From Candidozyma auris (taxonomy: Eukaryota > Ascomycota > Pichiomycetes > Serinales > Metschnikowiaceae): 64,000 nt of DNA. The notes under the pieces were generated by a model. The model searched no databases and was not told the DNA's origin. It saw only the letters and a program-made list of their open reading frames with translations. The stretch spans positions 310,001 to 374,000 of the forward strand of contig NC_072816.1 of assembly GCF_003013715.1 (NCBI RefSeq), written 5' to 3'. Of the stretch, positions 1 to 9,464 are shown piece by piece. Positions within the stretch are counted from its first letter, which is position 1; the number at the start of each line of letters is the position of its first letter. The position numbers were made by a program, and so were the translations under genes.

Positions 1-1
1 C

Positions 2-1144
2 TGTGGCGTCAACATGTTGGAGGTGATGATTCCTGAGCTGATTTTGGTATCTCTTCTTCGGAAAAAACTTCCCAGTCTTCCTAATTCCAACATTGGCTCT
101 ACTGCTCCCCTGACTGATCGGATGGAGTGGGACATCAATGTCTTGAGCCATTTCCGCTTCCAGCTCGTGCCGCTCCTACCACTTGCATTGTTCCGCATGC
201 GCTTCTCTTCCATCTTGAGCTGCATCTTCAACTCCTCGGCACCTTCCTTGGTATCAGATTGCTGCAACGAGTTCCTCGTTTGCCATTATGTCTCATCTTT
301 GGGAAACCATGTTCTTGCGAGGAACGTGTTCAACAATTTGACTCGTGGATTAATGTCCCTGTGGAAGTCGGGATCATTGAAAGCTCTTGGTTGGGCGGGC
401 CTAACCAGGAACATCAACTGGTGGGACCCAAATGTCATGATCGGCTCTGCAATTCCCGCCAGGTGGTTATATGACATTTTGTTCCGTCTTACTGTCAACA
501 AGCGTCATTTTGATTTGACCATGGCTGTTCGCCCAAAGAGTATTGCAAACTCACTAAGCGAAAGTGAGCTTGCTAGATATGAGAATGTGGAGAATCGCTT
601 AGCAAAGCTTCAGTTTGAACTCCGTGAAAAGATAAGAAAGGCAAACCATAATCCAAATATCACAGCATCCAAGTCTCCAGTGATGCTGACCCTCAGAAAG
701 AAGATTATTGCATGTCTGCTCATATTTAAAGACGAGTTTGCATGGCGTTGGGTCAAGCTCAAAATTAAATCTTGGGTATTCAAGTCCCTTGCATGCTTAA
801 AGAATGACTACTCCTCGTCTCTTCTAATGAATCTGAAAGTCGTAACGGGGGTAACTACATTTTTGTGGCCATTCCTTGCGGCTGATGTTGGTAGATTGGT
901 GCTTGTATTCCTCCTGAGGTCGTCATGGACTCTGCATGTACCCAGGCCTAAATTGATACTTTTGGCAAATCTCATTGGCATGTTCGGAGTCTCGATAATT
1001 AAGGATATGTTCCACTTATACATGTGCAACCACAAAGCCGGGTATTTATCCAACATGACTATCTTGACATCGAGGAACCAATCTTCTACAACGCCATCCC
1101 GACTGCTGAGTCATGTGGCTGTTCCTGGTGCTTTTGACCGTTGA
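2..1144 (+). CDS. Unrecognised protein, C-terminal part (gene enters from the left)
   Basis: The frame is open from the first bases of the window to a TGA at 1142-1144, so the true start may lie outside; the first ATG inside is at 14 (376 codons from there). I do not recognise the product. The second half (from about residue 130) looks protein-like, with a Trp-rich stretch (NINWWDPN), a charged helical segment (about residues 175-215) and then several hydrophobic segments (about 228-240, 270-300 and 316-330), suggesting a membrane-associated protein. The first 120 codons are less convincing, because two frames of the opposite strand are also partly open there. The gene converges on SSN6, with 112 bp between the stops. 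A frame this long is unlikely by chance and no long minus-strand gene explains it. Confidence 0.5.
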   Translation, partial: CGVNMLEVMIPELILVSLLRKKLPSLPNSNIGSTAPLTDRMEWDINVLSHFRFQLVPLLPLALFRMRFSSILSCIFNSSAPSLVSDCCNEFLVCHYVSSLGNHVLARNVFNNLTRGLMSLWKSGSLKALGWAGLTRNINWWDPNVMIGSAIPARWLYDILFRLTVNKRHFDLTMAVRPKSIANSLSESELARYENVENRLAKLQFELREKIRKANHNPNITASKSPVMLTLRKKIIACLLIFKDEFAWRWVKLKIKSWVFKSLACLKNDYSSSLLMNLKVVTGVTTFLWPFLAADVGRLVLVFLLRSSWTLHVPRPKLILLANLIGMFGVSIIKDMFHLYMCNHKAGYLSNMTILTSRNQSSTTPSRLLSHVAVPGAFDR

Positions 1145-1256
1145 AGATCACAAAATTAAAAAAACACTAGGCTAGTTTTACATAATACACAAACTTCGAA
1201 TCCGCCTATCAAGAGAATTGAAGGCTGATTCGAGCGTCCAAAACGACTTACCATCA

Positions 1257-3932
1257 TTACTCGTCATCGTAATTTTCGTCCTCGTCCACCTTACGCAAAG
1301 GAGGCTCCACTGGATCCTGTTTCTTTTCCTCTTCTTCATCCTCATTGTCTTTCTCCTTTTCATTCTCTTCCTTATTCTCGCCCTCGGTCACGTTCTTGGA
1401 AAACTGGGGACCATTGTTGTTGGATGCATTCGCGTCTGTCACCACAGGCTGAGGATTCACACTTGGGCCCGGAGCAGAGGCTGGACCTGGATCTCTTCTA
1501 GTTGACTCTTCAGCTTTTTCTGGTGCAGCTGAACCTTCCTTTTGTTGATCAGCGGAACTGCCATTAGGACGATCATCCCTCTTTTGAACACCTTCTTCGG
1601 GAGCCACCGAGGGCTTTTTCAATGTCTTATTATCTGACTTATCCTCCAAATCATGTTTTAGTGACCCATTGGTTTGGTCATTCGGGTTCTGATTTTCCAA
1701 CGGAGTAGCCTGTTTCGAAAGCTCTGGCTGCTGTGGAGGAGCTTGATCACCTGGGGCCAGAGCAGGCGTGTGCTCCTTGACCTCCACTCTTGATTGAACT
1801 GGAGGAAGCGCCGTGGAACTAGAAGTGTTGGCACCCACAGGAGGAGCAGGAGACACATTTACTGAACCGGAAGCCTGGGCTGGAGTGTGCTCAGAAGGTC
1901 CTGCGACACCAGGAAGATGATGCAACGGTTGCTGTTGCTGCTGAGGTGTCGGTAATTGCAGCGAGGTGTTACTTTGCTGATGAGATTGGAATTGAGGAGC
2001 ACCTTGAGGCGGTTGAGGTTGTGAAAGTGATTGGCCCGCCTGTTGCTGCTGCTGCAGTTGTTGTTGCTGAACATGAGGAGGCTGCGATCCTAATTGTGGC
2101 CTACTTATCAGCGCCTGATAAGGTGTCAGAGGTTGATGTTGCGGCTGAGGTGGTTGTTGTTGTTGCTGCTGCTGCGGTTGCTGGGGTTGTTGCTGAGGCT
2201 GCTGAGGCTGCTGAGGCTGCTGTTGTGGAGGAACTTGATGGGGTTGAAGACCTTGGCCTGGGAAACCCACCGGTTGTTGGGGTGGACGCTGGCCTTGCAG
2301 AAGCTGTGGAGGAGGTGGTGGGGGACCTTGGGAGAATTGCTGAGGGGGTGGGGCTGTTGAGGTTGTTGAGGTTGCGTGCTTTCCAACACCATTCCCTGAG
2401 GCAAACGAGGTTGCTGATTCACTGGAGGAGGTTGAGGTGGATGGGTGTTGCCGTCCTGTTGGTACTTGATCAATTGCTCCAAACGGGCTTTGATGTGGAT
2501 TACCTGGATCCAAACGCTCAGCCTGGCGGTAAGCGTCCAAGGCATCGCTGATTTGGTTGTTGCAAGTTTCATATAATGTGCCCAAGTCGTACCAGACCTC
2601 AGAAATGTATGGATTCAAACGAATAGCCCTGGTGTAGGCATCGAGAGCATCACGGTATTGTGAAATTTGATAGTAGAGCACACCGATGGAGCACCAGAAC
2701 GTAGGGTTTCTCGCGTCACGATTGACTGCTTGCTGGAAGGCTTCATAGGCAGCATTGAAGTCACCTCTGATCATGTGAACACGGCCCAAGTAGTACCACG
2801 AGTGGGCATCGCTCGCGTCGATCTCAATCGACTGCGTGAGGTACTTGAGAGCAATGTTGAGATCCTGCTGGAAAGGTTGCTGGCCCTGAGCACCCTGACC
2901 CTGTTCGTTTGGCGAGGCCGCCGACTCCGCTTGCGAGTACAAGCAGCCCAACTGCTGCAAAACCTTGGCGTGGTTGGGATTCACCTCCAACACCTTCTCG
3001 TAGGCCTCCTTGGCGCCGTTCCAATTCTTCTGCTGCTCGAGCACCGAGCCAATCTGGAACCACACGTCTGGCTGGGTCAATGGGTGAGGTGGGTTCGACA
3101 AAATGTACTGGAAGCACTCCAAAGCGGAAGGAAGCATGCCCTGGTGCTTATAGATAATGCCTAGTCTGAAGTAGATCTCGTTGGACTTTTCAAAGTTGGG
3201 ATCCAAGTCTAGCACACGCACAAACGCTTCCTCGGCGTATTCCAACGAGCCGTAGCGGTCGTATAAGATACCGATTCCGTGCCACAACTTAGGCACGTTG
3301 GGGTTGTCCAAAAAGTACAATGCTCTCTGGTAGGCGGCATAGGCTCTTTGCAAGTCGTCCATCATGAGGTAGCAATGGCCCAAAAGCCCCCAGGTATCAC
3401 CATTCTCATTGTTAAAAGAGAGGGCCTGCTCGTAGAGCTCTGCCGCTTTCAAAAAGTGGTCTCTCAGTCTGTAGATGTTGGCCATTCTGATGAGGCCCTC
3501 AGGGCTGTTAGGGTTGTGTCTCAAAGCAGCGTCGTACGCAGACAGCGCTTTTTCTAAGTCGCCTAGCGATTCTGCCAACGAGCCCACGGCAAGCCACGTC
3601 TGTGATGTTGTTTCTGCCAACACCGACCTCTCGCCGTTCTGGAGCAGCTGCTGAGGCGGCTGACCAACTTGTTGTTGTTGCTGGCCCTGTTGCTGCTGCT
3701 GGTGCTGCTGCTGTTGGACAAGCGCCTGGTTCTGAGCATGAGCGTGGGCCTGAGCGTGGGCCTGATCCTGAGCTTGAGCCTGGGCTTGAGCCTGGGCGTG
3801 CGCTTGGGCCTGGGCTTGCGCAGCGTGGGCGTGGGGCATCATTTGCATCTGTTGTTGCTGGAGCGGGAGCATGATGGGGGACGGATTGACGCCATTCGAC
3901 AGTTTCATGGCCATCTGCACTGGGAGAGACAT
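1257..3932 (-). CDS. SSN6: Ssn6/Cyc8 TPR co-repressor subunit
   Basis: General transcriptional co-repressor that partners Tup1 in the nucleus and is brought to promoters by sequence-specific repressors. The 891-residue protein has a Gln/Ala-rich start, a block of about ten TPR repeats from roughly residue 111 to 480, then a long Gln/Pro-rich region (about 520-720) and an acidic Glu/Asp/Lys tail. Long stretches of the TPR block match S. cerevisiae Cyc8 almost word for word (for example LWHGIGILYDRYGSLEYAEE and WCSIGVLYYQISQYRDALDA). Residues 38-71 are an alternating Gln-Ala/His-Ala run. A Gln/Gly-rich insert splits the repeats near residue 340. A CTG codon at 3465-3467 lies where Cyc8 has Ser, supporting CUG=Ser. 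The start is the first ATG before the Q-rich region. Confidence 0.95.
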   Translation of the reverse strand: MSLPVQMAMKLSNGVNPSPIMLPLQQQQMQMMPHAHAAQAQAQAHAQAQAQAQAQDQAHAQAHAHAQNQALVQQQQHQQQQQGQQQQQVGQPPQQLLQNGERSVLAETTSQTWLAVGSLAESLGDLEKALSAYDAALRHNPNSPEGLIRMANIYRLRDHFLKAAELYEQALSFNNENGDTWGLLGHCYLMMDDLQRAYAAYQRALYFLDNPNVPKLWHGIGILYDRYGSLEYAEEAFVRVLDLDPNFEKSNEIYFRLGIIYKHQGMLPSALECFQYILSNPPHPLTQPDVWFQIGSVLEQQKNWNGAKEAYEKVLEVNPNHAKVLQQLGCLYSQAESAASPNEQGQGAQGQQPFQQDLNIALKYLTQSIEIDASDAHSWYYLGRVHMIRGDFNAAYEAFQQAVNRDARNPTFWCSIGVLYYQISQYRDALDAYTRAIRLNPYISEVWYDLGTLYETCNNQISDALDAYRQAERLDPGNPHQSPFGAIDQVPTGRQHPSTSTSSSESATSFASGNGVGKHATSTTSTAPPPQQFSQGPPPPPPQLLQGQRPPQQPVGFPGQGLQPHQVPPQQQPQQPQQPQQQPQQPQQQQQQQPPQPQHQPLTPYQALISRPQLGSQPPHVQQQQLQQQQQAGQSLSQPQPPQGAPQFQSHQQSNTSLQLPTPQQQQQPLHHLPGVAGPSEHTPAQASGSVNVSPAPPVGANTSSSTALPPVQSRVEVKEHTPALAPGDQAPPQQPELSKQATPLENQNPNDQTNGSLKHDLEDKSDNKTLKKPSVAPEEGVQKRDDRPNGSSADQQKEGSAAPEKAEESTRRDPGPASAPGPSVNPQPVVTDANASNNNGPQFSKNVTEGENKEENEKEKDNEDEEEEKKQDPVEPPLRKVDEDENYDDE
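2150..2230 (-). repeat. CAG/CAA-rich poly-Gln/Pro tract in SSN6
   Basis: The coding strand is a near-continuous series of CAA, CAG, CCT and CCA codons giving runs of Gln broken by QP and QQP units. It lies in the long low-complexity region after the TPR block. Open frames on the opposite strand here are a by-product of this repeat. Confidence 0.8.
3720..3822 (-). repeat. Gln-Ala coding microsatellite in SSN6
   Basis: A run of hexanucleotide-type units (GCC/GCT/GCG alternating with CAG/CAA/CAC) encodes about 17 alternating Gln-Ala or His-Ala pairs near the SSN6 N-terminus. S. cerevisiae Cyc8 also has Gln-Ala repeats, but after its TPR block rather than before it. Such tracts commonly vary in length between strains. 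Confidence 0.85.
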
Positions 3933-5281
3933 GGAGCCAGACAGAGAGAGGGGGGAAAGTGGAGGAGGGAAAATAAAACTGGGGCTAAGGTCTTGGGGAC
4001 ACTTCCAGATGAGATTGACAATTAGTGTGGATGGCGGTGTTTAGGGTGTGTGTGATTGTGTGAGTGTGTGCCTGGCAGGGGCGTTGTTCGTTGTCGAAAG
4101 GTGGAAAAAAGATGGAGGTGAGAAAGTTGGCGAGTGTGAGGAGCCCCAGAGAAGATAGCGTAGCGAAGAAAAATTGCCAGGTGCGCCGAGCGAAGTGCTT
4201 CCACAGGTGAGCAAAGCGTGAGCGACGACGTGGAACAGTGCAGTGAGAAAAAGTGCCCCAAGCGAGGAATGCGCCCTGGGCAGAACCCACCACTGCCGGA
4301 AGGCGGTCCCAGGCAACTTCGACGGTGCCAGCCGATTGACATGTTTATTGGAGGCTTGCCGGAGCGCTCGAAAGGAGGAGGCAATTGAGATTTTGAGTTT
4401 TTTTTTATATATCTACTTTGCTTTCTATATGTTCCTGACTAATTTCACTTACTTACATACTCTCCTGCGACCACTTTAATCACTCATTTGCAACTTTCCT
4501 CGACTTTGGCGTGCTCGCCGCTGGCTGGCTCGGGGGCCCCGCGAAAATACCTGCCGTGGGCCTGCTCGCTAAAAAATAGCACCCATCCGACGAGCGCCTC
4601 GAGGAGACGCTGGTGCACAAACAGCACAGTCTTTGCAAAAAAGTGGGGGTTTTATTAGTCAATTCCACATTTTCAGTTCACGAGTAAGCTACGCCTTCTA
4701 CTTGCTTTTTGGTTGATCAATTAAAGATGCATTTTGCCTCCCTGTCTCGTTCGCTGTGCTCTGTGCGTGGTCACTTTGTGCTGCCCGCCGCGCCATCTAT
4801 TTCGTGCGCTGCGTCTGGCCAAAAAAAAACTCCCCTTCGATCCAGGGAAAAACAATTTCTCTGCCCTGGCCTCGGAACCTCGCAAATGCGGCTACTTCGG
4901 TGACCAGCCATAATTGGGCCCCAGAGGCGATTTTGTTTTAGGAACAATTCACGTTTTGTGACTTATTTTATTGCCAGCTTTTCTCGCCTTCGGTTCCGTC
5001 TTTGGTTTGCTTCCATAACTACGTCGTCTCTTCCTTCCTCTTTCGTCCGCCTCGTGCAATCATCGATCTTGACTTAACCCTCTCTTTGCGCACCCCATGT
5101 CACACACCCCGTCCTGCCTGCCGAGGTAATAGGGGGTGGACAACGGCCACGCCAACATTTAAAAATCCTCACAAGCGTCTCCTTCCGCACTCGCGAGTCG
5201 TGCACACACCGGCCACCTCCCTATCTGGCATGGTTCTGAAACCTGCGTTGCTTGACGTTGGACCCTGTTAGCGCATACCGT

Positions 5282-5287
5282 CACGTG
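5282..5287. promoter_or_regulatory. CACGTG core (possible Cbf1-type bHLH site)
   Basis: Palindromic CACGTG within TCACGTGATG, in the spacer between SSN6 and POS5, the form preferred by yeast Cbf1. It is far (about 1.35 kb) from the SSN6 start and lies on the 3' side of POS5, so function is uncertain. Confidence 0.25.
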
Positions 5288-5411
5288 ATGCTACACATGA
5301 CCTCAGGCGATTATCAAGAATACGTTCCCTGTGAATCACCCATCTTTTGATAAGTACACCATCGATTTTTTCTCGACTCTATCATGACATGAAGCACCCA
5401 ATACATTGATG

Positions 5412-5441
5412 TTTTTATTTTTTTTAAAAAAAAAAATAATT
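5412..5441. terminator. AT palindrome downstream of POS5
   Basis: TTATTTTTTTT followed directly by AAAAAAAA and TAA forms a perfect AT inverted repeat 70-100 bp past the POS5 stop. It is likely part of a poly(A)/termination region. A very similar element occurs at 53551-53576. Confidence 0.35.
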
Positions 5442-5508
5442 TATATGCATGAAGCTCTAGTTTGTACTTTGTGGTGATCACGGTTCACTGCGGCACTACG
5501 CCCTCGCT

Positions 5509-6930
5509 CTACACCTTCTTCTTGCCTGAAAACGACTTGTTGAAGCCAAGAAGCTCGTTGATGCCCTTGGTCCAGTCGTTCTCCGTTTTTGCAATGCAGT
5601 AGATGCCCCTGCTGGGGTTCATGATCACTCCGCCGGGCTCCAACCCATCGATCACGCTCTGTTTTGCAGCCAACGTGTGAGGCGGCTGGTGCTTGCCCGG
5701 AACAAAGATCGTGCCGTTTTCACTAACCAAATGCAATTCATCGCCAGGATGGAGCTCCGCCTGCGGAATCCCATCAATATTCAAGTTAATCAGGCTGTTA
5801 CGATTCGTCACAGGCAACTTCACCATAATGTGCGACGTCGATGGTAGGATTAGAGGCCTGAAAGAAAGTGACCGAGGACACACGGGTGTAAGCAATATAC
5901 AAGGAACTAGCGGGTTCACAATTGATCCTCCTGACGAAAGCGAGTACGCAGTAGACCCTGTAGGCGACGCAAACACGAGTCCGTCTGCTGTCGTAGTGGT
6001 CAAAAACTCACTGTCAATGTAGATATCTAACAGCACCAAGTTCGGCTGAGAGCCTCTGTGTAGAGAGACATCATTCATAGCATGAACCATCGTGGCGTTG
6101 TGGTGCTGCTTGTAGTGCTGTAGCTCGTAGCGCCGTACCTGCTCTGGCTTTTTGTCTAGACTGGATTGACCACTGTTACCGCTTCGACGAACAACGTGGC
6201 ACTCGAGTCGATTTCTGTGAAGTGCTTTGGACCTCGATTCGTACACAGACTTGAACACCTCCTTATGGTGAAGAAAGTCGAAGGGCAAGAGGAACCCAAG
6301 GGTACCTAAGGCAAAACTGAGCACTGGCGGCACTCTGGAGTTCAGAAATGCCGATACCGCTCGTAGCGTAGTTCCGTCGCCGCCAAGCGTAACAATCAAG
6401 TCTGTTTTGGCCACAATATCTTCAACTGTGCCCGTATATATCGTGTGGGGCTTATCACCAGCACGTTTAGGCAGGTTCGAGAGCACTGCGTTCAATTCGT
6501 CAGCAACGTCGGAAGAAACTATCACATTGAGTGTAGGAAACTCTCTGTGAATGAAGTCTATGAACAGCACCATGGCCCCTAGTACAGCATCGTTCCAGGG
6601 CTTCTTCACCACATAGATGTTCTGCAATGGGTCTCTCCACACCACATTGTGGAGCTTCAGATGCGGAGACCCCACGAACTCTGGAGCCGTTGCTGGAGCA
6701 AGCAAGTTGCAAGGTTTTACCTCAACTGCCCCAGAATGGATGTTTCTCTTTGTCCAACCTTGGGTCATGGGTTCCGTGATACACCCGCTACTAGGCAAGC
6801 TTCTATGGCATCTGTGAAAAAACGACAAGAACCTCGTCTTCAGCCAATTGCGTTGTGCCATGGACCATCGAGGCACACTAACAAAAAGTCGACGAGCTCT
6901 TCCCAGCGAGATCAGCACAAAATGGCTCAT
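5509..6930 (-). CDS. POS5: Mitochondrial NADH/NAD+ kinase (Pos5-like)
   Basis: Phosphorylates NADH (and NAD+) with ATP to supply NADP(H) in the mitochondrial matrix, needed for antioxidant defence and for iron-sulfur and arginine metabolism. The 473-residue protein begins with an Arg-rich, acid-poor leader of about 60 residues that fits a mitochondrial presequence. The NAD-kinase fold follows, with the ATP-binding GGDGTTLR near residue 183 and SPTGSTAYSLSSGG near residue 325. VPPVLSFALGTLGFLLPFDF matches Pos5 closely. It is somewhat longer than S. cerevisiae Pos5 (414 residues), mainly from the leader. A cytosolic Utr1-type kinase is the alternative, but the leader argues against it. Confidence 0.88.
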   Translation of the reverse strand: MSHFVLISLGRARRLFVSVPRWSMAQRNWLKTRFLSFFHRCHRSLPSSGCITEPMTQGWTKRNIHSGAVEVKPCNLLAPATAPEFVGSPHLKLHNVVWRDPLQNIYVVKKPWNDAVLGAMVLFIDFIHREFPTLNVIVSSDVADELNAVLSNLPKRAGDKPHTIYTGTVEDIVAKTDLIVTLGGDGTTLRAVSAFLNSRVPPVLSFALGTLGFLLPFDFLHHKEVFKSVYESRSKALHRNRLECHVVRRSGNSGQSSLDKKPEQVRRYELQHYKQHHNATMVHAMNDVSLHRGSQPNLVLLDIYIDSEFLTTTTADGLVFASPTGSTAYSLSSGGSIVNPLVPCILLTPVCPRSLSFRPLILPSTSHIMVKLPVTNRNSLINLNIDGIPQAELHPGDELHLVSENGTIFVPGKHQPPHTLAAKQSVIDGLEPGGVIMNPSRGIYCIAKTENDWTKGINELLGFNKSFSGKKKV

Positions 6931-7330
6931 CGTATGTTGTAGTCCAAGTGAAGTCTTCTGACTTCATGGCTCGATATATACTGCATGAGTCACAAGAGGC
7001 CCCAAAGAAAGGTATGGAGAATACCCCAAGAAAAGTAATGGCTTCCATAAATCGAGGGAAATAAAAAATGATTGTTGAATAGGTTATGCTGTGTCATCAT
7101 TATACATGAAGGGATTTATCCGGCAGTATCGTCTCCGTGTTAGGATTTGACCCAACCAGAGTGCACTGGTTGCAAACGCATACGCTTACCGCAGGCAAGA
7201 AAATCCTACTAAACCATCCTTTTGAGCTTATAAATGTATGTGTTGACAATAACATCTACTGTGGTTGCCTAAACCTGATCGCTTAATATTGTCTGGTACC
7301 TTTTTTCTAACTATACTACATGTCTGCTGT
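6931..7330. promoter_or_regulatory. POS5 upstream / RPD3 downstream spacer
   Basis: 400 bp between two minus-strand genes. A TATATA stretch at 6970-6977 lies about 40 bp upstream of the POS5 ATG. No open frame or RNA gene is visible. Confidence 0.4.
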
Positions 7331-8845
7331 CTACAGCTGAGCTGCCTTGTTGAGCTCGTCGATCTCTTTCTGCTCCTCCTCCGTTATTTGTGCCTTCTCA
7401 GTCTCTGGCTTGGCTTCCGTTGAGTTTTGTGCATTGGACTCTGTCGTGGCGGCACCATGCTCAGGTTCGGCAGCTGGAGTCTCTTTCTCGACCTTGGAGG
7501 ATTCGCTGGGGCCGATATAACGCTCACCAGCATCCTTGTCTTCTTCATCGTAAAATTCGTTATCTGGAACAACTCTCTCATCTCTTGCCTGTTGCGAACC
7601 ACCTTTAGTATCGATTGCCATCGGAGAGTCTTCCTCCTCGTCACCCAAATCCTCGGCATCTTGGGGAACGTCATTCATTTGCACAGAAGGCGCGTGCTTA
7701 GTATTCTCCAAATTGGCAATGATGTTGGTCAAGATCTTGTTCATAAACTCAGGAGCATTGGCGTTGTACATATTCGATGGCCTCACGTCAAGCTTGTAGT
7801 CTGGTCCGTAGTACTCGTAGTATTCATTGTATGGCAACTCACTGGGCAAGTTTACCTCATTCAACAACCCTGATTCGTAGGCCCACGTTCTGGCGACATT
7901 TCTCATGGTGTATCCACCACCACCGACGACCATAAGAGGCACGTTGAACGACTTGACAAAGTTGACACAATTGGCGTGACCACGCATCGACAAGTTGAAG
8001 CAGCCAAGTCTGTCGCCACTTAACGAGTCACCACCACACTGCAAGACAATGGCCGACGGCTGGTACCACTCCATGATTTTTGAGATAACCGGCTCAAAAA
8101 CAGACTTGTACGTCGAGTCGTCGATACCATCTCTCAACGGAACATTCACAGCGTAATGCTTACCCTTGCCCACACCAATGTCACGAAGTTCACCAGTACC
8201 GGGGAAAAACTCGCCATACTTGTGGAAGGAGCATGTCATGACTCTGTCTGTAGTGTAAAAGGCTTCTTCCACACCGTCACCGTGATGCACATCAATATCG
8301 ATATATAAAACACGTGGGTGGTAACGCAACAATTCTATGATACCCAACACAATATCATTCAAATAGCAGAAACCTGACGCTTCTGATTTTTTGGCATGGT
8401 GCAATCCACCAGCATAGTTAATTGCAATGTCACACTTGCCTCTGTTCAAACGAGCAGCACCTTCCATGGAGCCGCCGCCAGAAATTCCACAGTACTCGAA
8501 GAGGCCATCAAAAACAGGACAGTCATCACCCACATTGAACTTCACCTGCTCTTTGGCAAACATATCCAAGTTGTCCGGCAGCACCCTGCTCAAGAAATCA
8601 ATATACTCGTCTGTGTGAAACTGACACATTTCCTGCTTGGTTGCTGGCTTCGCTCTGTAGATTTCCATCTTCTTATAGAGCCCGTAGTTCATGATCAAAG
8701 AGTGTGCCATTCTTATACGATGTGGCTTCATTGGATGTCCAGCACCGTAAGCGTAGTTACCAACATCGGCATCATAGAAATACGCCACTCTTCTCTTCTT
8801 GGTGGGGTCGACCTTGAGGTCGTCGAATGGCATTTGAACGTACAT
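7331..8845 (-). CDS. RPD3: Class I histone deacetylase Rpd3
   Basis: Zinc-dependent histone deacetylase, catalytic subunit of the Rpd3L and Rpd3S complexes that silence promoters and deacetylate transcribed chromatin. The 504-residue protein matches S. cerevisiae Rpd3 nearly throughout residues 10-390. Catalytic features are intact: [19 protein letters not shown] (active-site His pair), [10 protein letters not shown] (zinc-binding Asp/His) and GGGGYTMRN (transition-state Tyr). The tail from about residue 400 is acidic and diverged. The frame extends 15 bases further upstream only to a TTG, so the ATG at 8843-8845 ([10 protein letters not shown]) is the start; a second ATG four codons later is possible. 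The CTG at 8579-8581 replaces a Thr of the yeast protein, consistent with Ser. Confidence 0.95.
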   Translation of the reverse strand: MYVQMPFDDLKVDPTKKRRVAYFYDADVGNYAYGAGHPMKPHRIRMAHSLIMNYGLYKKMEIYRAKPATKQEMCQFHTDEYIDFLSRVLPDNLDMFAKEQVKFNVGDDCPVFDGLFEYCGISGGGSMEGAARLNRGKCDIAINYAGGLHHAKKSEASGFCYLNDIVLGIIELLRYHPRVLYIDIDVHHGDGVEEAFYTTDRVMTCSFHKYGEFFPGTGELRDIGVGKGKHYAVNVPLRDGIDDSTYKSVFEPVISKIMEWYQPSAIVLQCGGDSLSGDRLGCFNLSMRGHANCVNFVKSFNVPLMVVGGGGYTMRNVARTWAYESGLLNEVNLPSELPYNEYYEYYGPDYKLDVRPSNMYNANAPEFMNKILTNIIANLENTKHAPSVQMNDVPQDAEDLGDEEEDSPMAIDTKGGSQQARDERVVPDNEFYDEEDKDAGERYIGPSESSKVEKETPAAEPEHGAATTESNAQNSTEAKPETEKAQITEEEQKEIDELNKAAQL

Positions 8846-9464
8846 CGGCGCCACAGTCAATTTTTAGATGAAGACGTTGAAGATGGTGGATATGAGATGT
8901 GAGTTGATAATTTCGCGACGACTTGGTCTTGAAACTGGTCGGATTCTACTAAGCGAAAAAGACAAGGATGGGAATTCTGTACAGGGACTTGATTGCCTAC
9001 GATGTATACGATGTGGGTGAATAAAAATTTGACTCATCAATATTATGAATCCTGAGAGGAGCAGGGTACCTTTTAAAGTGCTCAACGCAAGAGACTCACT
9101 GTGAAAATTCACCTTGCGATGGATTCCGACCGGGAGTTAGTGTGGAGACCACAAGTCACAGATCACCATAGTCGTTAAGGTGTTCCTTGTAGACCTACGC
9201 CTTGATAGAAGTTATGATATGATATAGTATGCGAATCATTACGCTCTAACGTGCTTTTTATTTATTTTTTTTTCCATTATTGTATGCTCATCAACAGCAG
9301 GGAGTATGAGAGGCAACTTAAGCATGAGTTCCTATGGTGCAAACTAGGGTAGGCTACAAGTAAAGCAAGCATCGCAATAATACCTGGAAGCAATTCTATT
9401 TAACTCTCCTTTGATGAGATAAACTTTTTTATACCCGACCTCAATTGTGCATGACAGTACCATT
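8846..9464. promoter_or_regulatory. RPD3 upstream / PFA3 downstream spacer
   Basis: 619 bp holding the RPD3 promoter and the PFA3 3' region. An A/T-rich stretch at 9258-9275 could be part of the PFA3 terminator. Only short, non-protein-like frames occur. Confidence 0.4.

Larger units (their letters stand above)
3933..5508. promoter_or_regulatory. Long intergenic region upstream of SSN6
   Basis: This is 1.58 kb with no convincing gene. It holds the SSN6 promoter and leader on the minus strand and the POS5 3' end. A T-rich stretch around 4400-4415 reads TATATAAAAAA on the minus strand, about 470 bp upstream of SSN6. A CACGTG core lies at 5282-5287, and a T-run/A-run palindrome at 5412-5441. 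Short open frames in the GC-rich 4000-4400 part lack protein-like composition. Confidence 0.5.

Noticed and set aside
1..300. Open minus-strand frames near the left edge (Lys/Glu-rich, KMEEKRMRN)
   Set aside because: They need a frame switch and cross stops, and the + strand offers one continuous frame instead. Without sequence to the left, I cannot prefer them.
1946..2551. 201-codon + frame rich in Val/Ala/Glu
   Set aside because: It is the reverse complement of the SSN6 Gln/Pro repeat region; repeats leave several frames open. No family resemblance.
2667..3164. 165-codon + frame opposite the SSN6 TPR block
   Set aside because: It lies wholly antisense to the strongly conserved TPR coding sequence and has no protein-like pattern.
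7120..7210. Possible tRNA-like sequence between POS5 and RPD3
   Set aside because: A GGTTGCAAAC segment loosely resembles a B box, but no acceptor or anticodon stems pair.
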